From Gemmatimonadota bacterium (GTDB taxonomy: Bacteria > Gemmatimonadota > Gemmatimonadetes > Gemmatimonadales > Gemmatimonadaceae): a stretch of DNA of 64,000 nt. A program made the position numbers and the translations under genes. The notes under the pieces are model-generated. The model was given only the letters and a program-made list of their open reading frames with translations, had not been told where the DNA came from and searched no databases. The stretch lies in NCBI GenBank assembly GCA_028287285.1, contig JAQBPY010000380.1:1-64000 (forward strand), read 5' to 3'. Positions 45,671 through 55,370 of this stretch are shown here, piece after piece; the first letter of the stretch is position 1, and each line of letters begins with the position of its first letter.

Positions 45671-46311
45671 TACTTCAGACTGTGCTGCATGAGCTTCTGC
45701 GCGCGGTCGAGATGGCGCTGGAGTTCCGGCAGCGTCTTGTCCAGCAGCGCCTTTACTTCCGCATTCTGGGCCGCGCCGCTCATGGCCTTGGCGTCCTGGA
45801 TGTCTTTCTGGTGGTCCTCGATGGCATGATTCACGAATGCCGAGTCGAACGCGGCGCCGGTGAGACCTTGTAGTCGTGACATTACGTGCGACGTTGCCTG
45901 CGCGGTGGTGTCTCCGGCGGGCATCTGCGGCGTGATGGCGAGCTTCTGCGCGAGCGTGTGCACTTCGGACATTCCTTTTCCGTGATCAGTCACGAGCTGA
46001 GCCGCGTAAGCCTTTACAGCGGCGCTCCTGGCCATTCTTTTCGCCAGGCCGGCAATGGAGATTTCTGCGGAGTCGCCCGCCGTCTCCATGGCAAGAATGT
46101 TGGCGTCGGTGAACCTGGATGGGTCAGTGGCCGTCGAGTCGGCCGGGGTACTGCTCGTTGTGGCAGGCATCGAGGCCGTCGCGGGCGGAGTGGCGGCCGG
46201 CGTCGTGCTGGTGGTGTCTGCGGAGGTCTTGTCCTTGCTGCTGCATGCGGCGAGGGTGGCTGCACTCAGGAGTGCAAGTGAACCAAGGCACCGGAGAACG
46301 AGGGTGGACAT
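45670..46311 (-). CDS. DUF4142 domain-containing lipoprotein
   Basis: Lipobox LSAATLAACSS; SRLQGLTGAAFDSAFVNHAIEDHQKDIQDAKAM. Confidence 0.92.
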   Translation of the reverse strand: MSTLVLRCLGSLALLSAATLAACSSKDKTSADTTSTTPAATPPATASMPATTSSTPADSTATDPSRFTDANILAMETAGDSAEISIAGLAKRMARSAAVKAYAAQLVTDHGKGMSEVHTLAQKLAITPQMPAGDTTAQATSHVMSRLQGLTGAAFDSAFVNHAIEDHQKDIQDAKAMSGAAQNAEVKALLDKTLPELQRHLDRAQKLMQHSLK

Positions 46312-46477
46312 GTGACGACTCCTGGATGATTTGCCGAGCTCGGTTGTGGGGAATTTACGAAACCAAGGGCGCAGGAATCGTTCCTGCGCAGAATGCGACG
46401 CCCGTGGTGAGGGTTCTCGGCCGCATGCTGCCGTCGGTTAGTGTTTACTGCGCCGTGTGGCCGCGCATTGCGATCTC

Positions 46478-46915
46478 TGTCATCCCGCAGGCATGAGCGA
46501 TGTCGGGAGATCTGTGTCTGGGGCTGGCCACTCTCGCTTCTGTGTGATGACAGATTGGGCTGGGGAATGCGTCCATGGGCCACGCGTATCATGACCCATG
46601 TCATCCCGCAGGCGTGCGCGAAGCGAACGCATGTCGGGAGACACTCAACCGGCCACTGTGCCTGACTGGCTACGAGACCGGTACGGATATCGCTCCTGCC
46701 GGATGACAGATTGGACTGGAGAATGCAGTCACACCACGCGCATCATGCTTGTGTCATCCCGCAGGCATGGGCGATCTTGGGAGATTCTGTGCTTGGGCTC
46801 GGCCGCTCTCGCTTCCATGGGCCACGCACATCAGGGCCCATGTCATCCCGCAGGCGTGAGCGAAGCGAACGCGTGTCGGGAGATACTCAACCGGCCACTG
46901 TGCCTGACTGGCCAC
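46478..46915. repeat. Tandem array of four hairpin repeat units, two alternating subtypes
   Basis: Hairpins start at about 46478, 46599, 46752 and 46841. The second and fourth share TGTCATCCCGCAGGCGTGNGCGAAGCGAACGCRTGTCGGGAGAYACTCAACCGGCCACTGTGCCTGACTGGC, 242 bp apart. Confidence 0.9.
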
Positions 46916-46926
46916 GATGATCACAT

Positions 46927-47985
46927 TCAGCCGACCCGGCTCCACCACCGGTCAATGGGCGGCAACACGGCGGGCTCGACGAATTGACCCGGCGTGGGAA
47001 TTACCACCTGCATACCAAGCGGCTCTGCGGCGGCAAGCAGGCGCTCCGGCGGCTCCGTCCACGCATGGAACGCAAGGTTGAAAGTGCCCCAGTGAATGGG
47101 AAGCAGTACCCGGCCTCCGAGCATGCCATGCACGCGCACCGCCTGTTCCGGGTCCAGATGAATGTCCGGCCAGCTTTCGCCATACGCGCCAATCTTGATC
47201 ATCGTGAGGTCAAAGGGACCGTGACGCGTGCCGATGTCGGCGAGTGCGTCGAAGTAACCGGTGTCGCCGCTGTGAAAGACGCGATGCTCCGGGCCCGCAA
47301 TGACCCACGATGCCCACAGGGTCCTGTCGCGCACGAGTGTCCGTCCGGAGAAATGTCGCGCGGGCTGCGCGGTCATCCTGAGCGAACCGACGAGAGCGGC
47401 GTCGCCCCAGTCGAGCTCCGTGATTCTCGGGACCGGGACCTTCCAGCGCTCCAGATGAGCGCCCACGCCCAGTGTCGTGACCCATTGCACGCGCTGTTGC
47501 GCGGGGCTGCGCAGGAGCGCGCGCACGGCATGCATGTCGAGATGGTCGTAGTGATCATGCGTGATGATCACGGCGTCGAGCGGGGGCAGGTCCGCGAGCG
47601 CGATCGGCGTGGGGTGAAACCGTTTGGGACCCACCAGCTGCGACGGCGATGCGCGCTTTCCCCACACGGGGTCGACGAGCACACGGGAGCCGTCAATCTC
47701 GATGAGAACCGACGAATGGCCCATCCATGTGACGCGAAGCCCCGATGCGGGCGGAATATCGAAGGCGCCCCTGGAAAGCGTGACGACGGGAACGTGCCCA
47801 TGCGGGACGCGCTCCTCCTTGCCCAGGAACTGTCGCTTCAGCGATTCCATGAGCGATCCGGAAAGCATGGTCGAGCTCTTTACCGGGTTCTGGAACGTGC
47901 CGTCACGGTAGTTGGGCGAGCCGATGATGCGCTCGAGGCGATTGCCGGCGGGCAGGGCGCCGAACACGGGGGGCTCGAGCCTCAT
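46927..47985 (-). CDS. MBL-fold metallohydrolase (UlaG/NAPE-PLD-like)
   Basis: VTWMGHSSVLIEIDGSRVLVDPVWGKRASP; VIITHDHYDHLDMHAVRALL; VFHSGDTGYF; VLLPIHWGTFNLA. Confidence 0.93.
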   Translation of the reverse strand: MRLEPPVFGALPAGNRLERIIGSPNYRDGTFQNPVKSSTMLSGSLMESLKRQFLGKEERVPHGHVPVVTLSRGAFDIPPASGLRVTWMGHSSVLIEIDGSRVLVDPVWGKRASPSQLVGPKRFHPTPIALADLPPLDAVIITHDHYDHLDMHAVRALLRSPAQQRVQWVTTLGVGAHLERWKVPVPRITELDWGDAALVGSLRMTAQPARHFSGRTLVRDRTLWASWVIAGPEHRVFHSGDTGYFDALADIGTRHGPFDLTMIKIGAYGESWPDIHLDPEQAVRVHGMLGGRVLLPIHWGTFNLAFHAWTEPPERLLAAAEPLGMQVVIPTPGQFVEPAVLPPIDRWWSRVG

Positions 47986-48045
47986 GGGCAGCGGGGGGAA
48001 ATGATCACCCTGCAATATGTCGCCGCTCTGCACGCCGACGATGAA

Positions 48046-48549
48046 TTAAATTGCATCAATTCTTATTGTTTTGTTTTGGACGCCGCCTGAGTGATTTTGC
48101 TCCAGTGACAGCAGCAGCGCCTTGGCCTCGAGCCCTCCGGCAAATCCCGTGAGCTTGCCCGTTGACCCCACTACCCGATGGCACGGGACGACGATACTGA
48201 TGGGGTTCCTGCCGTTGGCGGCGCCAACGGCGCGTACGGCGGCTGGGTGGCCAATGAGCGTCGCCAGCTTCGTGTAGGTGCATGTCTCGCCAAAGGGAAT
48301 GGCCAGCAGCTCCCTCCACACGCTCTGCTGGAATTCAGTGCCCGCAAAGTCCAGTGGCAGCTCGAATGCCGTGCGCTCGCCGGCGAAATACTCGTTCAGC
48401 TGGCGCTCGGTTGCGCACAACATGTGGTGCCTGGCATCGTGGCCGACGATGGTGAGCCGTACGCGATTTCGGCGTTCGTGCTCCCAGAGAATGCCGGAGA
48501 GCCCGTCGTCGCTCGCAACCAGGGTGAGCGTTCCAACGGGTGATCGCAT
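48046..48549 (-). CDS. ogt: Methylated-DNA--[protein]-cysteine S-methyltransferase
   Basis: FQQSVWRELLAIPFGETCTYTKLA; AVGAANGRNPISIVVPCHRVVGSTGKLTGFAGG. Start uncertain. Confidence 0.93.
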   Translation of the reverse strand: MRSPVGTLTLVASDDGLSGILWEHERRNRVRLTIVGHDARHHMLCATERQLNEYFAGERTAFELPLDFAGTEFQQSVWRELLAIPFGETCTYTKLATLIGHPAAVRAVGAANGRNPISIVVPCHRVVGSTGKLTGFAGGLEAKALLLSLEQNHSGGVQNKTIRIDAI

Positions 48550-48649
48550 GGTCTTGCAGACGTGACCTTTTCCTGCAGCAGGCATGGGGCGCCGGTTATC
48601 GATGTGCGGATTGTAACACCTGCGAACGCCATCTACACTTCGCTGGGAC

Positions 48650-49219
48650 ATGAGCCACCGCGCCCGTATTCTCGTCGTTGCCGCGACCGCGCGCGAGCTC
48701 GCGACGTCCGCTCAGTGGCGCACCCTGCTGTGTGGGGTGGGGCCTGTGGAAGCCGCCGCCACTACTGCGGCTGAGCTCGCACGAGAGCGTCCGTCGCTCA
48801 TCTTGCACGTGGGCATCGCCGGCGCCAGACGTCACCGCCTGCTCGCTCCGGCTACGCTCGTCATCGGCAGCGAATCGCAGTACTGCGACCTGGGGGTGCC
48901 GGCGAAGTGGGCACCTGCCACGGTAGCCATCGCGCATGATCTGGTCGCCGCTGCGCATCGGGCGCTTCCGTTGGCGGTCGTGCTGCCCATTGGCACCAGC
49001 GCGCACGTGGGCGGCACCAGTGGCTGCGACGTGGAAGCCATGGAGGGATTCGGCGTGCTGCGTGCGGCCCAGCATGCGGGCATTCCGGCCATCGAAGTGC
49101 GCGCCATCTCGAACGACATCGAGGAAGCAGACCGCGCCCGCTGGCACTTTGCCGCGGCATTCGCGGCCATCACCGAGGCAACGCCGCTGCTCGTTGCGGA
49201 GTTGTTGCGTACCATTTGA
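48650..49219 (+). CDS. mqnB: Futalosine hydrolase
   Basis: Nucleosidase-like LLCGVGPVEAAATTA, LILHVGIAGA, GCDVEAMEGFGVLRAA. Adjacent to mqnD. Confidence 0.85.
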   Translation: MSHRARILVVAATARELATSAQWRTLLCGVGPVEAAATTAAELARERPSLILHVGIAGARRHRLLAPATLVIGSESQYCDLGVPAKWAPATVAIAHDLVAAAHRALPLAVVLPIGTSAHVGGTSGCDVEAMEGFGVLRAAQHAGIPAIEVRAISNDIEEADRARWHFAAAFAAITEATPLLVAELLRTI

Positions 49220-49224
49220 GAGGC

Positions 49225-50025
49225 ATGACGTCCGTGCGCGAGCTGACTTTTGGCTACTCTCCCTGCCCCAACGATACGTTCGCCTTCCACGCGCTCACAC
49301 ATGGCCTCGTGGACGCGCCGTTTCGTGTCACACCGGTGCTGCTCGACATCGAGGAGCTGAATCGCCGCGCACATACCGGCGAATTCGATCTGACCAAGTT
49401 GAGCGTGGGCGCCTTCTCCACCGTGGGCAACAGGTACCACCTCCTTCGAAGCGGCGCCGCCCTTGGCGAAGGCGTGGGGCCATTGGTCGTCACTCGCACG
49501 CCCATGTCACTCGACGAGGCCGTGCGCGGACGCGTGGCAATTCCAGGGCGCGAGACGACGGCCTTTCATCTCCTTCGTCTCGCTGCCCCGGCGCTTGGCG
49601 ATGTGGTAGAGCTACGCTACGACCGCATCCTTGGTGCCGTCACCGACGGCGATGTCGACGCGGGACTCATCATTCACGAGAGCCGCTTTACGTACGCCGA
49701 ACATGGGTTGTTCAAGGCCGTGGATCTTGGCGACTGGTGGACGCAGGAAACGGGCTTACCGGTGCCGCTCGCCGGCATCTGCGCACGCACCGATCTCGAT
49801 GCCGAAATCACTGCGGCCGCCGAACGGGCGATACGTGCGTCGGTGCAGTATGCGTTCGATCATCCCCAGGCGAGCCGTGAATACGTGCAGGCAAACGCCC
49901 AGGAGATGTCGGAATCGGTGCAGGCGCAGCACATCGCGCTGTACGTGAATGCATTCAGCCTCGATGTTGGAGACGACGGGCTTCGTGCGATCGAGCGGCT
50001 GGTGGCAGACCCCGCCGCCGCCTGA
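49225..50025 (+). CDS. mqnD: 1,4-dihydroxy-6-naphthoate synthase
   Basis: LTFGYSPCPNDTFAFHALTHGLVDAPFRVTPVLLDIEELNRRAHTGEFDLTKLSVGAF; VTRTPMSLDEAVRGRVAIPGRETTAFHLLRL. Confidence 0.92.
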   Translation: MTSVRELTFGYSPCPNDTFAFHALTHGLVDAPFRVTPVLLDIEELNRRAHTGEFDLTKLSVGAFSTVGNRYHLLRSGAALGEGVGPLVVTRTPMSLDEAVRGRVAIPGRETTAFHLLRLAAPALGDVVELRYDRILGAVTDGDVDAGLIIHESRFTYAEHGLFKAVDLGDWWTQETGLPVPLAGICARTDLDAEITAAAERAIRASVQYAFDHPQASREYVQANAQEMSESVQAQHIALYVNAFSLDVGDDGLRAIERLVADPAAA

Positions 50026-50040
50026 CATCAGCCGCTGCGA

Positions 50041-53000
50041 TCATAGTGCCGATTTTGCCGGCTTCGCCTGCGGCTGCGCGAGCGGAATCCGAATACGCTC
50101 CGGCAGCAGCTCCCACTGCGACGACGTCAACTCGGCCTTGATCTTCGCAACAGCCTGCTCCACCAGCGTTTTCAGTGACTCGTTCTTCGACTGCATCTTG
50201 GGTACAATGGCGCCGGGATCAGGGCGCGGCCCGGCCTCCGAGAGAATGGTCGCCATCTCGGTGATGGTCACGTCGAGCTTTGCGGCGAGCGTGTCGTTGA
50301 ACGCAACGAGGTGCGCGCGCTGCGCTGGTGACAATCCCACCTTGAGGCTGTCCGCGTCCTGAAGCAGGATGGCAACAGGATTTGGAACCTGCGGTGCCAG
50401 GCGGCCCTTCCACACCTCTACGGTGGGGGCCTTGCCGTCGGTCGAGGCAAATGGATTGGCGGCCGGATCGGTGCCCAGGGTAACGCGTGCCCGCAACACG
50501 AGCTGGAAAGGAGTACGGAATGCGCTCGCCGCCGGGCTGCCGAAGTGCTCGTTCACCTGATATGAGTACGTGCGCGTTGTTGCATTGAAGCCGCGTGCGA
50601 GCAGGAGTGTGCGGTCCGGCGTACTCACCTGCCCCCAGCCATGCATGCTGTTGGTGCCATGCAGGAGCTGATCGAGGCCGGCCGCCATGTTCACCGCCTG
50701 CAGCGATACACTGAGACGCTGCTGCAGCTTTTCCAATCCGGGCTTGAACGTGAGCTGCGCATCGAGACTCGTGCTCCAAGCTGCGACGCAGATGTTGCGG
50801 CCGGCAATGGCGCCAAAGGACGATTGGAGACACTGGCGCGAGCGGCTGTCGGTTGCATCCAGCACACGACGCATGCCGTTGGAGAGTGCTGTGTCCGTCA
50901 CGGCGGCGGGGTCCGCGACAAATGCGCGGTCGTTGCGCGAGCCGTCCCCATTCACGTCGCCATTGACCATCGGGGTAAAGTGCTGGCCCGACGTGGTGCG
51001 TGCCACGATGCCAAGTTCGAGCCCCGCGCGAAGCGGCACATTGAGAATGCCCAGGAGCGCATGCCGGCGTTCCAGGTCGCTCGTGCCCCATTCCGCACGA
51101 TTCGGATCTCCAGCGGTTCCCGGCAGATACCCTCCAAGTGAGTAGCCGCTCGACTGGTCCCGCGATCTCGTGAAGGTGTACGACGTCTGTCCGTAGATAC
51201 GGCGCCAGAGGTTGCCCGAGAGGCTGCCGGTGATCTGGACGGTGTTCGACTGGAGCTCGGAGCCCAGGGCGAGTGCTGGTCCGAAGTCCGGATGCACTCT
51301 GCTCGCTGCGAGGGGCGCAGCGCCGGACGCTCCAATGATCGCCTCCGAGGCGACAAATACGGGGCGATGCTCCACGGACGACAGAAACGCCACCGGGGCA
51401 AGGTTCATGTCCCGTGCAACAGGGTTGGCGAGGCCCAGCAGGAGCGTGCTTTCGAGCGAGACATTCACCCGTGAGAAGAAGCGCGCGCCGCCAAGGGAGG
51501 CCCGCCATACGCGCGGCGGTTGAAAGTTCTGGTCTAGCGTGATGACCGTGGGCACCGTAGGCGAAACGCTGCCTGCGCTCGGCCCGACGCACTGCTCCGG
51601 AATGTTTGCCGGATTCTCCGCGTAGGCATTCCATTGCGGAATGGGGGCTGCATCTCCCACGCACACCACCTGTGCCTGGACGCCTGCGTCGCCGGTGGCA
51701 TTGCGCGCGTATGCCGCGACCTGCAGGGGGAGCTTGCCCCTGAATTCGCCAATGCCGCCACGGATGAACCCCTGCGGAATGCCGATGGTGTTGCCCAGCA
51801 GATAACTGAACCCGAGGCGCGGACTCAGATGCGTATTGCTCGGGGCGAGATCGGTGAGACGGCTGAACGTGCGCTCGACGGCGGCATTGCGTGTGGCCAT
51901 GCCCGTCAGCGATGACGACTCGAGGCGCACGCCATACGCCACCTGCAGCGATGCCGAATGCCGCCACGCGTCGCCGAGGTATGCCGTTACGTTGTTCGAC
52001 CCGACGTCGTTGTCGAGGTAGCCCAGTGTGCGTGTAAACAGTGCGGGCCGGCCGGCTGAGAGGTCGCCGAGGGAGTTGAAGAGAAAGGTGCCGTAGCGGT
52101 TGGACGGCGCACCGTATCGCGCATCCTCGTGGTTGAAGAGCACACCCAGCTTGAAGCGATGGCCACCACCCGCAGACAACCACGACAGCTCGTCACCCGC
52201 TTCCGCAAGGACCGATCGCGTGTGCCGCGGAAACCCCTGGCTGCCACCAAAGAGGTACGTGGAGATTCCCTGCACGCCCACGTCATTGATTGACGCGACG
52301 GAAACCACGCCGGTTGGGACGTAGACATTGGGCTCGCCGTCGGTGTGCTCGGTCGACCACGACAGTCGCCCTTCATTGAGGAAGTTTCCAAAGGTCGACG
52401 TGAGCACGCCCAGTGCACCAAGCCCGTTGGTGCTCGACTCTCCGCCGGTGCTGCTCACCGCTGTTGGTGCGATCCGGAGTGCGTCCTGCGCCGCATGGCG
52501 CACGTCGGCACGAAACATCAGCGAGTGCGCATCCGCGAGGTCGTAGTCCACACGCAACATTCCGACACCGCTCTGCGACCGGCGAGAGCCGGGGCGCGAC
52601 GTCGCGACGCCAAGCCGTTGCAGTGCCGCCGTGAATGCCGACACGGAATCGCGCGTCGTCCCAAGCCCTGCCAGCGTGCCATCGGTCGCCGAAAGCAGCG
52701 AGGCGGTTGATTCGTTGCGGACGTCAAGCTCACCGGATGCAAAATAGAAAAGGCGATCTTCGATCACCGCACCGCCAACGCCGGCACTCGTGGTCTGTTG
52801 GGCAAAGCGCTGGCCGAAGCCGGCATCCGGCCCCGCTGCGTAGGCGAGCGACGGATCTCGGCGCGTGTAGTTGGCCGTGCCGGAAAAGATGTTGGTACCG
52901 CTTTTCGTGGTCGTCGCAATCTGGCCGCCGGTAAACTGCCCGCGGCTCACGTCATAGGCGTTCGTCACGACTTTCGTGGAGCGCACGGCATCCTGCGGCA

Positions 53001-53655
53001 GGCCACCAAAGAGAAAGCTCGCGCCGTCCACGGTCTTGTTGTTCTGCGTGGGACTCTGCCCCGCCACGGAAAACGAGGCGCCGGAGGAATCCGTGCCGGC
53101 GACCGCGATGACGCCTGGTGCAAGCGAGGCCACCTCCGCGAGATCGCCCGCGTTGATGGGAAGGCGATCGAGCAGCTGAGGCGGAAGGTTGCGCTCGATG
53201 CTCCCCGCTGCGGGCGGAGCAGGAAGTTGCGGTGTGTTGCTCTTGCCCTTTACCTCGACCGTCGCGAGCTGGGTTGGATTCCGGCTCATGCGAATGGTCA
53301 CCACAATCCGGTCTTCGTCGCCGCGGCGCTGGACCGTGAGCCGGGCAGGCGACATGCCGATGAAGCTCGCCTGAAGCTGATACTGGCCACCACCATCGCG
53401 AAAGAGCACGGAGAACCGCCCATCCGCTCTCGTGGTCGCACGTTTGGTCACACGTGTTTCGGCAGACTGGATCTCGATGCGCGCGCCCTCGACGGGAAGG
53501 CTGTCGGGGCCGAGCACCACGCCTGCAATGATGTCCGTGGAACTTCCGACCTGCGCGCCGGCGGGACGCGCGGCGGCCAGGATGATCACCGCGGCAGCGA
53601 GCCACGCGCGTGATGACAACGACAGCGTCCCGCGCAGGCGACGGAGAAGATTCAT
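50041..53655 (-). CDS. TonB-dependent receptor (Oar-like) with carboxypeptidase regulatory-like N-terminus and LTxxQ-like C-terminal extension
   Basis: IIAGVVLGPDSLPVEGARIEIQSAETRVTKRATTRADGRFSVLF; plug-like DLAEVASLAPGVIAVAGTDSSGASFSVAGQSPTQNNKTVDGASF; GDVNGDGSRNDRAFV; C-terminal LSPAQRAHL and LTSSQWELL. Confidence 0.9.
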   Translation of the reverse strand: MNLLRRLRGTLSLSSRAWLAAAVIILAAARPAGAQVGSSTDIIAGVVLGPDSLPVEGARIEIQSAETRVTKRATTRADGRFSVLFRDGGGQYQLQASFIGMSPARLTVQRRGDEDRIVVTIRMSRNPTQLATVEVKGKSNTPQLPAPPAAGSIERNLPPQLLDRLPINAGDLAEVASLAPGVIAVAGTDSSGASFSVAGQSPTQNNKTVDGASFLFGGLPQDAVRSTKVVTNAYDVSRGQFTGGQIATTTKSGTNIFSGTANYTRRDPSLAYAAGPDAGFGQRFAQQTTSAGVGGAVIEDRLFYFASGELDVRNESTASLLSATDGTLAGLGTTRDSVSAFTAALQRLGVATSRPGSRRSQSGVGMLRVDYDLADAHSLMFRADVRHAAQDALRIAPTAVSSTGGESSTNGLGALGVLTSTFGNFLNEGRLSWSTEHTDGEPNVYVPTGVVSVASINDVGVQGISTYLFGGSQGFPRHTRSVLAEAGDELSWLSAGGGHRFKLGVLFNHEDARYGAPSNRYGTFLFNSLGDLSAGRPALFTRTLGYLDNDVGSNNVTAYLGDAWRHSASLQVAYGVRLESSSLTGMATRNAAVERTFSRLTDLAPSNTHLSPRLGFSYLLGNTIGIPQGFIRGGIGEFRGKLPLQVAAYARNATGDAGVQAQVVCVGDAAPIPQWNAYAENPANIPEQCVGPSAGSVSPTVPTVITLDQNFQPPRVWRASLGGARFFSRVNVSLESTLLLGLANPVARDMNLAPVAFLSSVEHRPVFVASEAIIGASGAAPLAASRVHPDFGPALALGSELQSNTVQITGSLSGNLWRRIYGQTSYTFTRSRDQSSGYSLGGYLPGTAGDPNRAEWGTSDLERRHALLGILNVPLRAGLELGIVARTTSGQHFTPMVNGDVNGDGSRNDRAFVADPAAVTDTALSNGMRRVLDATDSRSRQCLQSSFGAIAGRNICVAAWSTSLDAQLTFKPGLEKLQQRLSVSLQAVNMAAGLDQLLHGTNSMHGWGQVSTPDRTLLLARGFNATTRTYSYQVNEHFGSPAASAFRTPFQLVLRARVTLGTDPAANPFASTDGKAPTVEVWKGRLAPQVPNPVAILLQDADSLKVGLSPAQRAHLVAFNDTLAAKLDVTITEMATILSEAGPRPDPGAIVPKMQSKNESLKTLVEQAVAKIKAELTSSQWELLPERIRIPLAQPQAKPAKSAL

Positions 53656-53897
53656 GATCGTGAACTAGTCAGCAGGTGATTGTGTATGGTCACCTGCAAT
53701 GATCACGGTCACGAGTGCATGCCCGGCTAACTGTCGGTCTGTATCATGTAGGAAAGCTGTAAACCGGCAAGTTGCAAGGAGCGCGTAAGCACACTGTCTG
53801 ATGTTTGCCCATCAGGCGAGTGCCGTCACAGAGCAGTCAACCCCTTTTACGCTGCGCTTGTCAGAGCGAGATATCATCACCCTTCACTGTGTCACCC

Positions 53898-55370
53898 ATG
53901 ATTCATCCCTGGTCGCGCGCCGGACTTGCGCTTTGTGCCGCAGTGGCTGTCTTCGTGCCCGTGCCGGCCCCGCGCCCCGCACGCTCCGTATACGAGTTTC
54001 GTCACGTAACGGTAGTCGACGTCATCCACGGAACGTTGCTGCCCGATCGAAATGTCATCGTACGCGACAATCGCATCATTGCCATCAGGCCCGGCGTTGC
54101 CGCGGCGAGCGGAGATCACCTGATCAACGCCTCGGGCAGGTACCTGATTCCGGGGCTGTGGGACATGCACGTGCATCTGGCGATGACGCCGGATTCTATG
54201 GTAGGAATGATACGGCGCGCACGCGAGATCTACTTTCCGCGATATCTGGCCGCAGGCGTCACCGGCGTGCGCGACATGGGCTCGTGGCTCGACACGATCA
54301 CGGCAATTCGCCGCAGTGTGCGCGATGGCACGGTGCTGGGCCCGCGTATCGTGATGGCGGGACGCCTCCTCGGCGGCAAGAATCCGTGGGCCCCTTTGAG
54401 CCCACACGCGTGGGTGGTAACGTCGGCCGAGGAGGCAAAGCTGGCCGTTGATTCGCTGCAGCGCGCCGGGGCTGACTTCATCAAGGTCCACGATCTGCTG
54501 AGCCGCAACGCATACATGGCAATTGCCAAAGCGGCTCGCGAGGCGCGGCTTCCGCTCGTTGGTCATCTGCGCCCCGATGTGCCGGTGGCCGATGTCATCG
54601 CCGCCGGACAGGTGGGGTTCGAGCACGTCGGCATCGAGCTTGCGGCGGGTTGCACCAACGCAGACACCACGCGAGCCAGGGCGTTCTACGGCGCGTGGAT
54701 TGCACACGGGTGGAAGGCGTTCGTCGATGAAACGGCGAGCATCTGGGCAGATCGGGATGCGGGCCGCTGCGCGGCAATGTTCGGGCAGATGCGCGAGGCC
54801 GGCGTACGGTTGACGCCTACATTCGTGCTGCGAATGCAGGACAGCGCAATGACGTTCGGGCAGGACGAGCTCATTGCCAGTAATGCAGTCAACTGTCGTA
54901 CCGCGCAGGGCGGTTGGGGTGCGCTGCCAGATACGCTGCGGGCGAAGTATTACCGCATCGAGCGCGAAATCGTGCGCGCCGCGCATGATGCCGGAGTGGC
55001 GGTGATGATCGGCACCGACGGCCCTGAATGGTGCCTGGCACCGGGCATAAGCGTGATCCGTGAGATGCGGGAGCTCGCCCGGGCAGGGCTGCAACCCATT
55101 GACGTGCTGCGAGCGGCCACCCTCGAGCCTGCACGCTTCCTCAAGATGACTGATTCACTGGGGAGCATCGAACCGGGCAAGGTGGCGGACCTGGTGCTGC
55201 TGGCCAGTAACCCGCTCGCCTCGTTGGACGCTCTCGAGAGGCCCGTGGGCGTCATGTCCAACGGCCGGTGGCTCGACGTGAAGGCACTGGCGCGCATGCG
55301 CGATGGCGCGAATGCAGCCGTCCGTGCCATTGGCACCGTGCGCACTAGGCGCGCAGGAACCACACCATGA
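53898..55370 (+). CDS. Amidohydrolase family protein
   Basis: LIPGLWDMHVHLAMTPD; FIKVHDLLSRNAYMAIAKAAREARLPLVGHL; MIGTDGPEWCLAPGISVIREMRELARAGLQPIDVLRAATLEPARFL. Confidence 0.93.
   Translation: MIHPWSRAGLALCAAVAVFVPVPAPRPARSVYEFRHVTVVDVIHGTLLPDRNVIVRDNRIIAIRPGVAAASGDHLINASGRYLIPGLWDMHVHLAMTPDSMVGMIRRAREIYFPRYLAAGVTGVRDMGSWLDTITAIRRSVRDGTVLGPRIVMAGRLLGGKNPWAPLSPHAWVVTSAEEAKLAVDSLQRAGADFIKVHDLLSRNAYMAIAKAAREARLPLVGHLRPDVPVADVIAAGQVGFEHVGIELAAGCTNADTTRARAFYGAWIAHGWKAFVDETASIWADRDAGRCAAMFGQMREAGVRLTPTFVLRMQDSAMTFGQDELIASNAVNCRTAQGGWGALPDTLRAKYYRIEREIVRAAHDAGVAVMIGTDGPEWCLAPGISVIREMRELARAGLQPIDVLRAATLEPARFLKMTDSLGSIEPGKVADLVLLASNPLASLDALERPVGVMSNGRWLDVKALARMRDGANAAVRAIGTVRTRRAGTTP

Noticed and set aside
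46478-46915. Insertion sequence
   Set aside because: Repeats are non-coding and no transposase frame was found here or elsewhere in the window.
46984-48090. 368-aa + strand ORF antisense to the MBL-fold gene
   Set aside because: Shadow ORF; the - strand has HDHYDHLD and other MBL motifs.
50219-52183. 654-aa - strand ORF in another frame of the TonB receptor gene
   Set aside because: Arg/Pro/His-rich alternative frame nested in a clearly coding receptor gene.
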